DNA of 64,000 bases from Poecilobothrus nobilitatus (GCA_947095535.1 OX352772.1:42241445-42305444); one strand, 5' to 3'. Counted from the first letter of the stretch, positions 33,401 through 45,958 are shown. The notes: a model not told the origin generated them from the letters alone. Numbers and translations: made by a program.

Positions 33401-35689
33401 GTAAAAGATCAGTAAATACTAACTTCCATTCCCATTTTAAAACATTTTAAAATTATTAAACTGCAAGCAAGTAGCATTCTTTTATTTAAAAACAAATCAT
33501 ATTTTCATTTAAAAATTCTCTAAAAAAAGAAACTGAAATATTTGAACTTCTTAGCTTATAAGAAGTTCAGATATTTAATAATATCCTATAATTGTTAAGA
33601 ACAAATACCATTATATATGTTTACTTGTTTATATTTTGTTTTACTTAATTAACAATATACCACAACAACAATATTTTAAATACTTAATTTGATCTTTATA
33701 ACTGTACTTTACATAAAAAGAAAGAGAAAGAAAAGGAAAACAATCTGTATTGTAAATAAAATAAATATTAACAGTTATGTTTTATTTTGTAATGACAGTT
33801 GACAATGAAATTTTATACTTTTTTATTTATCTCATTTGTTTTTGGGTGGTTTTTAATAGTTTTAATTTTTTTTCTTCATTTCAAATTTTTTTTTTGTCAT
33901 TTTTGATTCTTTTAAAAATCCTTTTGTTGATGAATTTAAAGATGGCTTCAAGCCGAGGCGTTTAAATTTCATTTAACAGATCAGGACAGTTTTTTTACTT
34001 ACAGTTTTAATTGCACGTTTGATAACGGTAATAAAAAAAATCTTATTAAAAACAAAAAAAAAGAAATTCTTTTTATTTTTTGGATGACAGGACATTTTAG
34101 TAAAAATTTGATTCCTAATAACTAAAAGGAATGGATATTTTAAGTAAAAAATTTTTCAGTAGTACACAAATCTATATGTGCTCTGTAATCAAAATGAAGT
34201 ACTGAGATGGCGCAACACAGCTTATGGAAATTTGTTAATCATTTGCAATGTTGGTAAGTAATATTATATTTTTGATTTAGTAAAGTGTAAGAAGAGCATT
34301 AGCATCTTTCTTCAAAATTTCTTTCCAAATTTTTTAACGCACCCTACATAATCTAAAATTGTTTCCTAAATCCCTCTTTCCAAAGACTCCTTCCCAAATC
34401 CTTATCCCATAAACCATACTGTACATTTGTATTTAATGTCCCAACCATAAGGTTTGATTTAAAAGAGGAGTCATTTTAGTTAATTAAAGTCCCACTACCT
34501 TATACGGAAGAATCACGATAAATCCTTCTGGGTTACTTTTGAAATTTTCGGCTGTACCTTCGTAAAAAAAGAAAAATTCAAAATTAGGCATGATACAAAG
34601 AAAATAAATGAAATGTAAAGACATAATTCTTTTGTAAAGTCGAAGACATATAAAACAACCATTCATATTTTTGATAAGATTAGAGATACTGTACGATTTT
34701 TTTCTCAGTAGTAAATTTATAGAATTAAGTGTGATTAAGTATGATTAGAAAAATTCTAAAAATTTTGATCAAACTATTGCATTTAAAGGCAAGTAACTTA
34801 AATTTAATTTTACAAGTTATTATAAACTATAAATAGACTAAGAAACGAACCTCATTTTTTAAATTTATAAACAAAATATTCAAAAAACCAACAATGTTAA
34901 TCAATCAAGCTTTATTTAATTTCTGTTTGCTACAAAAAAAAAAAATATTCTAACTGCCATTCCTTGTCACTAATACTAACACTTCCTATACAGTACACGG
35001 AAATTCAATTAACAATGTGAAAACTAATGAAAAGAAAATTAATTTTTTGTCATTTCCTTTTCTTTTATAATTTTCGCGCCAATTTTCTGTTCACTTAGAG
35101 TACGCAAAACAAAAAACAAAAAAAAAATTATAAAAAGAAAACAGTCGTGTTACCATTTAAAAAAAATGGCAATGAATCCAATTGTCTGGTGATGAAATTA
35201 ATGGGGTATTTTGTTTTTTATTACACAAAATCTTGTATCTTTTTGTTCAAATGAACTCAGCGCCATTTAAAACTGTAGGAACTCGTTTTTTTTTCTTAAA
35301 TATTCTTTTATAATTTTATTGTTTACTCTACTTTTTACCTCGGATCTTTTGCACAAACGTATACTGATGATATAGTAGAATTAAATCCATTTAGCATTCA
35401 ATATAACCTGTTTTAGGTATTTTTAAATGAAATTATTTATCTGGAAGTTTATAATGAGAGATGGAAAAGGAAAATTAAATTGATTCAAATAATACCTAAA
35501 GGTTTTACAAAAAATTAAGTAAATTTACAATATTATTTTCATTTTTCAAGTTTAAAGAAGAAACTCTTAATAATGATTTTTTTTAAAGAGTTTTTAAGGA
35601 TTAAAAGAAGTCTGTTCTTGATATATGGATTTTTCAATTTTGTGACATTGATTAAATGTTTTACTATCATGGGTGTTAAATCAGATTCC
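30431..35689. other. Long A+T-rich non-coding stretch
   Basis: More than five kilobases of low-complexity DNA with long poly-A/poly-T runs. A 13-bp-arm hairpin (AATCATAATTAAA) lies at 31819-31849. All open frames are Phe/Ile/Lys-rich chance products. It could be intron or intergenic sequence. Confidence 0.5.
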
Positions 35690-36040
35690 CGGTACTAATA
35701 TCTCAGGAAATAAATTCCAATTCCCTTCCAATGTGGAAATAAAGCCAAAATCGCGATTTTTGAATATTCGGCTTTATTGCCGCTGTAAAAAGGAAATAAT
35801 GTTGAATCGGCCTTATTTCCTTTTTCCAAATATTTCGTTTGTTCTTTTGATATTGGCATCAGTGGTAAATAAGGTTGAAACATAAGTAAAAATAATTAGC
35901 AAAAATTTTAGAGTTGTATAGAAAATCAGAGTATTCCTTTTTTCAAGAAAAAATATGTAAGTACTTTGGAAAAAGGGGCAACACTGATTTTGTGACCAAC
36001 TCTAAAATCACTCCTAATTTCAGAAAATATAATTTTTTTC
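35690..36040. mobile_element. Relative of the GAAATAAAGCC fold-back element
   Basis: GGAAATAAAGCC pairs with GGCTTTATTGCC around the 14-base palindrome AAAATCGCGATTTT. A second hairpin, AAGGAAATAA/TTATTTCCTT, follows. Then comes a segment like the interior of 12838-13658 (GTATTCC, TTTTTTCAAG, CCAACTCTAAAATCACTCC). Both strands carry a chance frame of 60-70 codons here. Confidence 0.5.
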
Positions 36041-36094
36041 GGGTATTTAAGAACGGTTTTTAAGAACTTGGATATATTTTTAATATTGACACTC

Positions 36095-36212
36095 AATCAA
36101 TGGACGTGTTTGCCAATCGCGTAGGAAGGCTCCCACCTACGAGGTCTGGCCAGTCTGCCGACCTCCCGATTGCAGCGTGGGACAGCCTTGTTTGCGCAGG
36201 ACTGGCCAAAAT
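36095..36212. other. G+C-rich island of about 115 bp
   Basis: A sharp compositional break from the flanks. It contains CGTAGG...CCTACG and TGGCCAGTC...GACTGGCCA, which are inverted repeats able to fold. The + frame runs through it without stops, but the protein (DVFANRVGRLPPTRSGQSAD...) has no motif I recognise. It could be a foreign or mobile fragment or a structured RNA. Confidence 0.4.
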
Positions 36213-36303
36213 ATGGAAAATAAAAGTACTTTTGAATATATTATGGAATATGGAAAATAAAAGTACTTTTGAATATATTATGGAATATGGAAAATAAAAA
36301 TAC
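36211..36303. repeat. 37-bp tandem repeat, 2.5 copies
   Basis: ATATGGAAAATAAAAGTACT starts at 36211, 36248 and 36285, exactly 37 bp apart. It directly abuts the G+C-rich island. Confidence 0.9.
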
Positions 36304-39300
36304 TTGAAAATATTAAATTTTTAAGTCGGTTACAAAATTAAATGTTATACGGTTTTTACAGAATATGTATACCTATATAAAATATGTGAGAATCAGTTGT
36401 GATTTTATAGTGGTTACAAAATTAGAGTTTTATTAATTTGTTTAGCGGGGTTTGTTTAGGTGCAGCTCCTATTATTTAAAATACTTTGTTGCTTAAATAT
36501 GAGTGCATAAAAAATTATTAGGAAAGATTATTTTATTTATATTAGGTTCTATTATTTTACTTATATATTTTGATCATACTTAAATTAAAATTTCAGATCA
36601 GAATTTCAGAAATTTTTTTATTATAAAAATAAAATTCAACTTTATTTACTTTTTAGAATAGTTTAAAAGAGTGATGATAATTTTAAATTGTGTTTTATTC
36701 ACTAGTCTATATATATTTTCTTTTGATTTTCCAAAAAAATATTTAAAAGGAGTATAGAATTTTGATCTTTAAAGCATTTAATCTATAAGTAATAATTCTT
36801 AAAAAAAAAATGTTTTCTTTTCTTTTTGCAAATAAAATATCTTTTTAAAAAAAAAAAAAAAAAATTTTTTTTTTAATTATTTTAATTTTGAACGACATAT
36901 AATAAGTGGTTTTTATTTTATACTCGATAGCCTACAAAATTATGATTGGGCTATCAATGTGTGATTATAAAATCAACTTTTTTAGGTTAATATTTTCAAC
37001 TCACAGATCTTTTTATTAATTTTTAATATAAAGGTTTCTGAGTTGAAGAGATTTTTTTGGAAGTTGTATAGATAAGGTTCTGTTTTTTACCTACTGCGGA
37101 GTTCAACAGAGCAAGAAAAAGAACGAAACAACTTCTAACAAACTTTTAATAGAATAGTTATTTTTTATTCATATTCTAAACAAGTACAAAACTAAAATTG
37201 AATATTTAATTTAACATATGGTGATTTCAATTAATATTCTCGCAGATACATTTATTATCTCTTAATATAGCAGTAACGAGTGAGTCCCAAAATTCACAAA
37301 AAACAAAATTCATAATGATTTTTGCCACAAAAAACAAATCTACAAAAAAAAAAAAGAAAAACCACAAAAATAATCGAAAACCATAAAAATAATTGAAAAT
37401 TAAGTTAGAAAAATGTCCGATTTTAACTAAGTTAGCAAAATTTCCGATTTTTTCTTTTCGCACTGACTTATTTCATTTTTAATTTTTCGGACTTAGTTCA
37501 TTATGAAGCAACTCAAAAGTTAGTTATAAAATCAGCTTTTCAATAATTTATTTAATAGCGCTTGGAAGCGGTAGCCCCTATTTTAAAGGCTTTGTTGTTG
37601 ATATTTAAAAAAAATAACTAGAAGAATTTTATAGGTAGTTACAAAATCAGAATAATGTGCTTTTTCGAGAATATTTATATGTATGTTTATGTACAAGATA
37701 CTGAATTAAGAGGAATTTTAAATTTGGATTAACAATCAGGATTGCCGCTTTTTCCACGATATGTGTACATATGTATATGAATACGCCAGATTCTGAGTTA
37801 GAAAGGATTTTAGAGTTGAATTCAAAATAAGGATATTTCCTCTTCCCTGAATATCTATATGTATATATTTTTATGTATACCATTATAGTACCTATTGCAA
37901 TAAACTAATTATTTTTGAGTTAATAATAATGAATAAAATTAAAATAAATTTAGTCGTTTCTCTTTCTTGACTTAATCTAATAGTCACGTCAGTCCTGAAC
38001 TTTCAAAATCATATTACAACAAATACAAATTTGGTTACATTATTTTAACTCCACAACTTCAGTATATTCTAAATTGCGACTTAATAAACTTTAGAGAACT
38101 TCATCGGAGTTTATTATCAAATCAAATATTAAGATCCAATTAATAACACTTTACTTTGTAAGCTAAGTTTTAATATTTTTATGATTATTGACAGCTATTC
38201 TGATTTAAAATTAAATTTCTTATTAATAAGTTTAGATAATCCAGTTTTATTTTTTTTTTTATTTTAATACAAGACAGTCTTATTAAATCAAAAACTAATA
38301 CGAATAGAAATGAAATATATACGCCCTTCAGGAATAAATAAAAAAAGAAAGAAACTGAACATTCAGCAAAATATGAAAAAAGAGTTTTTTTTTTTATATT
38401 CTCTTGATCTGTAAACATTTAAATTAAATTTGTAAAGTTCCTTCATCTTTTTACTATACTTCCTTACCTATCTATAAATCAGTTCCTATTTTCTATATCC
38501 ATCAGTACATTGATTTTTTTTTTTTTTTTTCCTAAAATGTAATTGAAAAATTCAATATAAAATTCAAATACAAATCTAAAAATGTTCAGTTTATTTATTT
38601 TAAATTTAAAAAAATAGTAAATAAGAAAACCGTGTTTATTTTTAACCATATATATATATATATAAAAATGGCCACAAATTGCAATCTTTACGAATATCAT
38701 CAAACAATGCACTAAACAATCAAAAAAAATAAAAATAATAAAATAAAAAATATTTTTTCTATTTTTTTTCTATTTTTTCCCATTTTTTTTTTCCTGTACT
38801 TTTTTTAATGTTATTTTTCAATAAAAATACATGAAACTAAATTTGAACATACATACATATATTATTACATACATTATTACTTAAGGAATACTTCCCGGGA
38901 AAAACTAAAACTTATCTATTGGCATAAATATTCACATATTTTCTGAGTAGATTCACATAACATTAGAAATATTACAACTTTTATGATTCCTAAAGGGGTT
39001 TGCTACGACCAAAACTTAAAAATCTAAACAAACATGTACCCAACAACAATATACTTACGTTGTGAATAAGTAAAAATAAAAAAAATAAGAATAGTTAAAA
39101 GTTGAACTATAAGATATCATTTGATCATCACCTATCTGTGCTGATTAAAAAATAAATCATCCATTGATTTAAAATTTTAGGAATTCTATAATTGTTGTTG
39201 AATTCTGATCTTTATTGCTACCAATCATTATTTTGTATTGAATATTTTCAAATCCAAATCAACTAAATTAAATCGTAAATAGGTAATGTTTATGAAAAAA

Positions 39301-40326
39301 TCAGTAATTACATAATATAATATTCAAAGAATTAATGAAAAATCAAAAAGACGAAGAACAAGTATAAACTATACCATGTCCGAAGACTTTCTACCACTAC
39401 TCTATCCGATCCTAATTCTTTAACAGGGTTTTAAAATTGGGTCAAATAGGATCAAAAATTAAATGAATAACTTATTTGAATTAAAAAAAAATACACCTCC
39501 AAAATAATATTAGGTAATATGTTAATGTTTTATTCGACTTCATTGATATGTATGTCTCTTCATTGTATAAAGAGGCACAAGACAGTATCTCAAAAGTTAA
39601 AAAGAATTCTTGGAAAAGTTTTAATTAGGTTACATTGCGAGAATTAAAAAAAATTAAATAATTATTAAAAGTTTCCTTTTATATATACCCAAAACAAACA
39701 AAAAAAACATTAAACTATACCTTACTCCATAACACCTACCAAAACCCCGCTGCTTCGACTAAATTTGAGCGAATAGTTGAAGTATAAAGCAAGGTTGTGA
39801 CGCATTTGTAATAAAATTTTTAAGTTTCCAATTTTGTTAAGAAATTCAAGGATTTCCAGTTAACAGAACAGTTATATTGATTATTCACGTGTTCTGCTTT
39901 GTATGAATATTTCTCTCGAAATTTTTCTTAATAATAATTTGATCGTTAATTCTGTTTGTTATTTGTCAACTATTGAAATTTAAAAAAATTTTATCAGTGC
40001 TCATTAATTGATTTAGTCACATTTAGGCGGATTCAATGGGAAAATGAAAATTTACCTAATACCTACTGGCAAAAGGGACATTTTGTAACTTTCCATTTGG
40101 TGCAATGAGAGATTTTGCAAAAACATATTTGACAAATATATACTTTGCAAATATTAAATAGGTTCCGGGAAAAACATATAATGCTGATTTTGTAACAAAT
40201 TCTATAATCCCTCCTAACTAATTTTTCTTTTACATACATATATCAACAATAAAGGATGTTCTATTTTTTTAAATACTGTTTTGTTAAAATTTTTTTTTCG
40301 AAGTGTCCTTTTTGTTAAAAGTTTTT
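36304..40326. other. Non-coding stretch with a dispersed degenerate phrase
   Basis: Copies of a phrase like GATTTTGTAAC...TCTAAAAT with TTCC(A/G)GAATAT occur near 36350-36440, 37520-37870 and 40150-40210. No gene recognised. Confidence 0.45.
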
Positions 40327-40423
40327 GTGAAAAAAAAAATAAATAGAGTTTATTTATGTCTTTATTATTTGAAATCCGCAAAGAAAAAGGACATAAATAA
40401 ACTCTACTTATCTTTTTTTTCAC
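40327..40423. repeat. 97-nt hairpin with 34-bp arms
   Basis: The left arm (GTGAAAAAAAA..TAAATAGAG then TTTATTTATGTC) is complementary to the right arm (GACATAAATAAA..CTCTACTTA then TTTTTTTTCAC), with two mismatches in 34 positions and a loop of about 29 bases. The size resembles a microRNA precursor or a tiny fold-back MITE. Confidence 0.65.
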
Positions 40424-42509
40424 ATTGGTTATGGGCGCAGAGTAACATAATGAAATGATATTTTGCTATAAGTTTTTTTTTGTCAAATAGCAGGAATATA
40501 AAATGTCTTTTGTAAAATTGGATGTAGGCAAACTGGCATGCTCCCTTTTTATTTATATTTCATTTAATATTATTAAATATTCATGATCATTTGGAAGAAT
40601 CAATAACTGTATGTGTACCGTTTCTTTTGTCAATAAATTAATATTTGAAATCTATTAATTTTCCCTTCGTTCCTATGAACCATGAGGACTCATGGACTCA
40701 TGGTGTAAATTGAACATTTAACATAAATATTCTTTGGTACTTATCTTTAAGTATATTTATCTGTAGTATTAGTGCTATATTTTATAACCCATATATTTAC
40801 CAAAGGTTGGTATTATAAAAGAAATATATAAGTTTAATGATTACCTAACATATCAAATATCCTAAATTTAAAAAAAAAAAAAAAAAACAAATTATATCTA
40901 TACGGTAGTAATACTTGTGATATGAACCAATAGATTCTAATATTATGTGGTGTATATTATATCTTAACTTTTCTTGTAATGGATTTATTTTTCTTTCTTT
41001 TTTTCTTCAACATGTTTTCTCTACTTCTATCTTTATATTTTCGTTTTTTCTTATCATTATTATTATTATGATTCTTATATTCTTTCTATATATCTTCAAC
41101 TTCAACTTCTTGATGTTATGACTTTCCTTGTTGGTCTTCCTTTTCTTAAATTTTAACATTATCCTACTTTTTTTTGTTTTTGTTGTTGTTCCTTTTATTG
41201 TTCCACTGCTTTAATATTTATAGCAGTTCCACAGTTCGATTATGGCTAAATTTTTTGTTGTTGAATATGTAAGTTAAGTTAAGAATGAACACAACTTCCT
41301 TTTTATTCCTTTTCTAACATAATACGTTTGTTTGTTTGCATGTTTGCATGTTTGCATTTATTTTTATTGTTGTTGTTATTGTTGTTTTTGTTGTTCTTGC
41401 GGGTGATAGTGGCAAAATATCTTCAATGATAATGTGATAGCTCGTCAAGAAGAGTTAATTTTTGCTTATGTAGAGAAAAAAAAAATTAAAAAAAAAAAGA
41501 AGATTTAAAAAAAAAATATTTTTAACATTCACAATCATCAGTATAATAGAAAAATTGTTATGATAAAAAAGAAAAAAAGACAGTAAACAAAAAAAAAAAT
41601 AGAAAATTCTGTTATCTATTTCATTTATACTCAACTATATATTTCACTCTATAAACATAGATATGTACTGTACAGTTATTTTAGCTCTATAATATACATT
41701 TATTTGACTGAATCGGTTTTACAAAATTAATGCCTTAAAGGATGGTACCTCAAAGTTTACTATTTCGTTTGAAAGACAATTTTTTCTGTTTTAAGTGAAA
41801 GAAACTGATTTAGAATATTCGTGCACTGTAAGCTTAATAACCATTTTATACAGATCTAGCTCAATATACAATTAGTGCTAGCCTGTTTCGCTGAGTAGTA
41901 TTATATTTTTCACAAGTAATGAGATTTATTTCTAAATATTATTGTATTACATGATCAATTAACAAGTATCGACACAGAACTGTCTTTCTCTTTACCTCAA
42001 CTGTCTCAAATAGCTTCGTAAATACTACCTCTGTTCACATTGTATTTAAAAATCTCCAAAAAAAATCGTGAAGATACAGTTTTTATTTAAGTTACAGAAG
42101 TTCTCATTTTATTTCTCACTAAATAAATGGTTCAATGTAAGATAATTGTCTCCCATTTTGAGATATTTCTTTTCCATCAGAGATTGTAAGAGAAATATGC
42201 GAAAACAATACAAAGTTCGGTATATATATGAGAAGAAATAGTAGTAACGAAAAGTAAGTGAACGGAAAATAATAAAATGTCGCATTTGTTTTATTAACCA
42301 ATAACAAAACACTGGTATTAAAATGCATATGTGCTGAATTAAAAAATCACCAAAAATCTTTAAAAAATTGAAACGTGATATAACCAAAAGTAACTATACC
42401 TAAGCAATCACAATCCAATAAAAATTACATAACCATAGAAAAAAAAAAAATGTTTAAGTTATAGTCTGCTCATATGGAAAATATGTTCAAAACAGAAATA
42501 ATTTTATGA
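40424..42509. other. Non-coding stretch
   Basis: Includes (TTTG/TTGT)n-type microsatellites near 41328-41395. No gene recognised. The minus frames at 42109-42387 carry no known motif. Confidence 0.45.
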
Positions 42510-42693
42510 GGCCTCGGTGGCCTACTGGGTAAGAGCTTATAAAATACGCTGTAAACACCAAGGGAGTGTGGGGTCGAGTCCCACACACGTCGTAAGAGTT
42601 ATTCCCCCTTACGACATTTACAGCCACGCCTGAACAGGAAAGGCTATGTATTTTCCTTTCCACATTTATGTAGCAGAGAAATTCATTAAAAAC
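42510..42693 (+). mobile_element. SINE-A copy 5, full length, best preserved
   Basis: GGCCTCGGTGGCCTACTGGG head with A box TGGCCTACTGGG; GGGTCGAGTCCC B box; perfect hairpin GTCGTAAG/CTTACGAC; tail CCACATTTATGTAGCAGAG and poly-A. It is intact enough that Pol III transcription is conceivable. Confidence 0.9.
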
Positions 42694-44077
42694 AAAATAA
42701 TGTTAATGAACTTTAAGCTTCGACTATATTTATTTTTTACATAATTTAGGTGGAATTAGAACGACAATTTTTTCTGATCATTTCTCCTTATATTCCCTGG
42801 CTTTTTTTTGTAAAAAATGTTCCTTCTCACAAAATTCTTTTTTTCTTTCTCTTCCATAGAATAGTAACTTACATTCTTTGAATTAATCGGTTTTCTACTG
42901 ATTTGTTCTTCAATAAGAACTTTTAATTGTAATGATCAACTATGAAAAGTACCCTAGTTTTTGATTTTATTTTATTAGGATGTATTTATTATATAGTCGT
43001 ATATATAGAATTTGTGAATGATTCAATGATTCAATTGAATATATTCTCTATAGTTTGTTTTTTATTGATACTTAGTCCTTTAAAACTAATAAGAATAAAA
43101 CAAAGCCAAAAAACAAAAAAAAAAAATAAACGAAAAAAATAAGTAGGAGAAAAATTTAATAAAAAGAAAATCAAAAAAAAAAACTTTTATTTGTTTTATT
43201 AGAAAAATTCAGTTTACAAGAAAAGAAGAAATCAAAAAGGGATGCTTCCAAATTGAACATTAATAAAAATTGGGATATGTATTTATTTTTATTATAGATA
43301 AACACGTATACATATACATATATGTATATATATATGCAGTGATATAAACAGTTGTGGAAAAAATAATAATATCATTCAAAATAACCTGTCTTTTCTAGTA
43401 AATTATTAAAGTAACCGTTTTTTGTCTGTTAAATCTATCACGTTGGTTTAGTCGTATCTTTTTCTTTTGTGACCTAATCTTTTCCTTAATTTTATCCTTT
43501 ATTTTATCCCTCCCTTTATGATATTCTTTATTTCCACCCTCTTGGTAACCATTACGTCACAGACCACAGTATTTAAGCGACATACTGAGTTTCTTAATAA
43601 ATCAGTAATTTAATAAATATAAAACTTTAATTCAAAATGGAGTCCTTTTAAACTTAAAAAATATTGATGTTTTGATAAATCGATACATCATTGATTAAAA
43701 ATGTATGATAAATTTCAAATCAAAATTCAGAATTAGAATTAAATATTTAATTGAAGACTGTCGAATGATTTTAATATTAATGAATGGCCTTAACTCATAG
43801 TTACTAATAACTCATAGCAACTTTAAAACTTTGATGAACATTTAAATAACCACACTCATGCGCGTACGCAGTGGGGGGTTACTGAGGGTTATAAACTTAT
43901 TATACTCTTACTTAATATATAAACTTATTAAACAATTTAAGAAATATTCCGAATGCTGATATATATATATATATATGTCAGTGACGAGGCGTGACATTTT
44001 TGAGAAGGGAAGCACACAAAGTAATATTTTTTATATAAAGAAAGTAAAATGAGTTTTTTTTTTTTTATGAAAATTGG
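42694..44077. other. Non-coding stretch
   Basis: A patch at about 43500-43620 ends CAGTATTTAAGCGACATACT followed by AATAAATCAGT. It is faintly like an LTR promoter/polyadenylation region, but I cannot find LTR ends. An (AT)n run lies at 43958-43976. Confidence 0.35.
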
Positions 44078-44157
44078 TGGGAATCTTCAAAAGATCCAAT
44101 GAGCCCTTTAGCTAGACATTGGATGCCGGATTTTTACCAACTAAACCACACCCACCC
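44078..44157 (-). mobile_element. tRNA-derived SINE or retro-tRNA with A tail
   Basis: The minus strand reads GGGTGTGGTTTAGTTGG (A box TGGTTTAGTTGG), then a weak B box (GGATCTTTTGAAGATTCCC), then ATAAAAAAAAAAAAA. The length is tRNA-like with almost no body, so it may be a retroposed tRNA pseudogene. Confidence 0.45.
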
Positions 44158-44224
44158 TTTAAACTAAACAATAAAAATAAATAAAATCAAATTATTAATT
44201 AAAAAGAGAAATATTCTAATTTTT

Positions 44225-44795
44225 AAATTTTAGTTCTATGTGACGTTCTTTCAAAGCAAAATGATCTATTACCCTATTATGAAAGTTATTTGTTTGTTTT
44301 AAATGTTTCTATAGAAATTAAGGCTAAATTTGAAAGACGTGATTGCGAGCACCTGTTTCTTAGAAATGTTTTAATCCGTTTTAAACACGAAAACGATCTG
44401 ATACTGATGCTGTTGAAACAGGAAAGGTTAACATTAACATTAATAATTTGAAAAATTCGGAAAATCACGTCTCTAACTCTGTTCCAATTAAAAACTGAAC
44501 AATTTCTTGTATATTTTTTTTACTTTTGAAATTATAGTCTTTGAAAACTACTTTCAGTTCAGCTTTTAATCCTGAAATATCAAAACATCCTGGATAAGAA
44601 CTTTGTAAATTAGATATAAGATTTTCTGGAAACTTTTTTCAAATTCTGCATATTTGGTAGTATCTGAAAGTTTTAAAAATTCAAAATTAGATAAAGAACT
44701 AAATCTATTGTCTAGTTCAAAAAGTATTTGATTAATTATGCTCTTTAATAAATCAGAAAAAAATTCTTTATTCCTCTTATTCTTCTTTCTCCTTG
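44225..44795 (-). pseudogene. hAT-superfamily transposase relic (C-terminal part)
   Basis: On the minus strand, in order: KEFFSDLLKSIINQ...LDNRFSSL; GLKAELKVVFKDYN...IQEIVQFLIG; a frame ending LTFPVSTASV; a shifted frame SFSCLKRIKTFLRN followed by SQSRLSNLALISIE; and a shifted VIDHFALKERHIEL ending in a stop. The PVSTASVERSFS..LKRIKT.LRN.MSQ.RLSNLALISIE block is the hAT C-terminal dimerisation region, and the rest fits ZMYM-like hAT transposases. At least two frameshifts and a stop make it dead. The N-terminal half is absent, perhaps lost at the junction with repeat R. Frames of 60 and 100 codons here are its pieces. Confidence 0.75.
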
Positions 44796-45125
44796 ATATT
44801 GTCAGATTCTTACTCATTAAACCTACCTTCTGCTTTAGCCAATATAATGGGATGAAGCTTTTACCCATAATAGGGATAGAAAAGGATAGGATAAAGATGC
44901 GGAAAATATTGAATTGGGAGTGGGACTGTAAGAGGGCAATGAATCCACCTTGACTATATAGCCATCAATAATTGCAACATGCTACCTCATGCAGCAAGGT
45001 AGTATATAACACCGTGCTGCATTAAGTAAGAATTGTAGACAATCCCACTGTCACTGTAGCAGCTATTATTATTGGTATTGGTATTAGTATAATTAATATT
45101 ATTATTATTTACTACAAAGTCAAAG
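44780..45125 (-). mobile_element. Repeat family R, copy 2
   Basis: The reverse complement shares AGCTGCTACAGTG, the CCCACTCCCAATTCAA segment, the CCTATCC-rich patch and CATCCCATTATATTGG with 19691-20135, in the same order. It abuts or interrupts the 5' side of the hAT relic. A TAA-type microsatellite (ATT/AAT) lies at its far end. Confidence 0.6.
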
Positions 45126-45769
45126 CGTAATTTCATTTTTACCAATACTGTACACGTAAATAGTAAATATACAACAATTTCTCAGCAAATTCTTAAAAAG
45201 AGAAAAAAAAATAAAGAAAAACATTGTGTGGAAATTTGATTTGATGTGATTTTCTTTTAAACATTTTTTTTTTTTTTTTCTTATTATATTTTTACAACAT
45301 TACTTGTTCAAAATGATGTTTGAATAAAAATTTAAGTTTTAAATTTCGCCATCTTTTCTTTTGTTTTTCTTTTTGTTTTAATTTCGAATCAATGTAGTTA
45401 AAAAATTTTGTAATAAAAAAAAAAATTTTTAAACGCTAAAAACAAGAAAAATGAGTATAATGTTTTTGACTTTTATTGTAAAACTTTAATTTTTTTTCTA
45501 TTTGAATTAAAAAAAAATTTTTTTATTTGTTTTATATTTTTTATTATATTTTTAGGTTATAATTCCTTTGCTTTTTATGAAAATTTTATTTATATGTATA
45601 AATAGTTACAGTAAGGATTAAATTGTAGCACATTTCATTTAAATGAACTTAAAATGTATTTTAAAGGTAAAACAAAATCATTCTTTTGTATATATTAAAA
45701 CTTGTTAGACTCTCACTAACAATCATTATCGTATGCATAAATCTGAACTTAAACTCAAATCTCACTTTT
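45126..45769. other. Non-coding stretch
   Basis: Poly-A/poly-T-rich; nothing recognised. Confidence 0.5.
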
Positions 45770-45958
45770 GGGGTGTCGGTGGCCTAGTGGGTAAGAGCGT
45801 ATAAAATACGCTGGAAACACCGAGAGAGTGTGGGTTCAAATCCCACACATATCGTAAGAGTTATTCCCCCTTACGACATTTACAACCACGCCTGAATAGA
45901 AAAGGCTGTATAATTTTCTGTCCACATTTATGTGGCAGAGAAATAGGATAAAAGAACA
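45770..45958 (+). mobile_element. SINE-A copy 6, full length
   Basis: GGTGTCGGTGGCCTAGTGGG head, A box TGGCCTAGTGGG, B box GGGTTCAAATCCC, body and tail as in the family. TCACTTTT at 45762-45769 and 45964-45971 is a good target duplication. Confidence 0.88.

Noticed and set aside
34160..34253. 94-base segment between TTTTTCAG and GTAAGTA resembling an exon
   Set aside because: All three forward frames contain stops. It could only be non-coding and nothing else supports it.
30431..35689. Many 60-70-codon Phe/Ile-rich frames that look like membrane proteins
   Set aside because: Expected from poly-T and A+T-rich DNA. They have no start context, motif or splice structure.
43355..43620. Possible solo LTR (TATTTAAGC...AATAAATCAG)
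   Set aside because: No TG...CA ends, target duplication, primer-binding site or second copy could be found.
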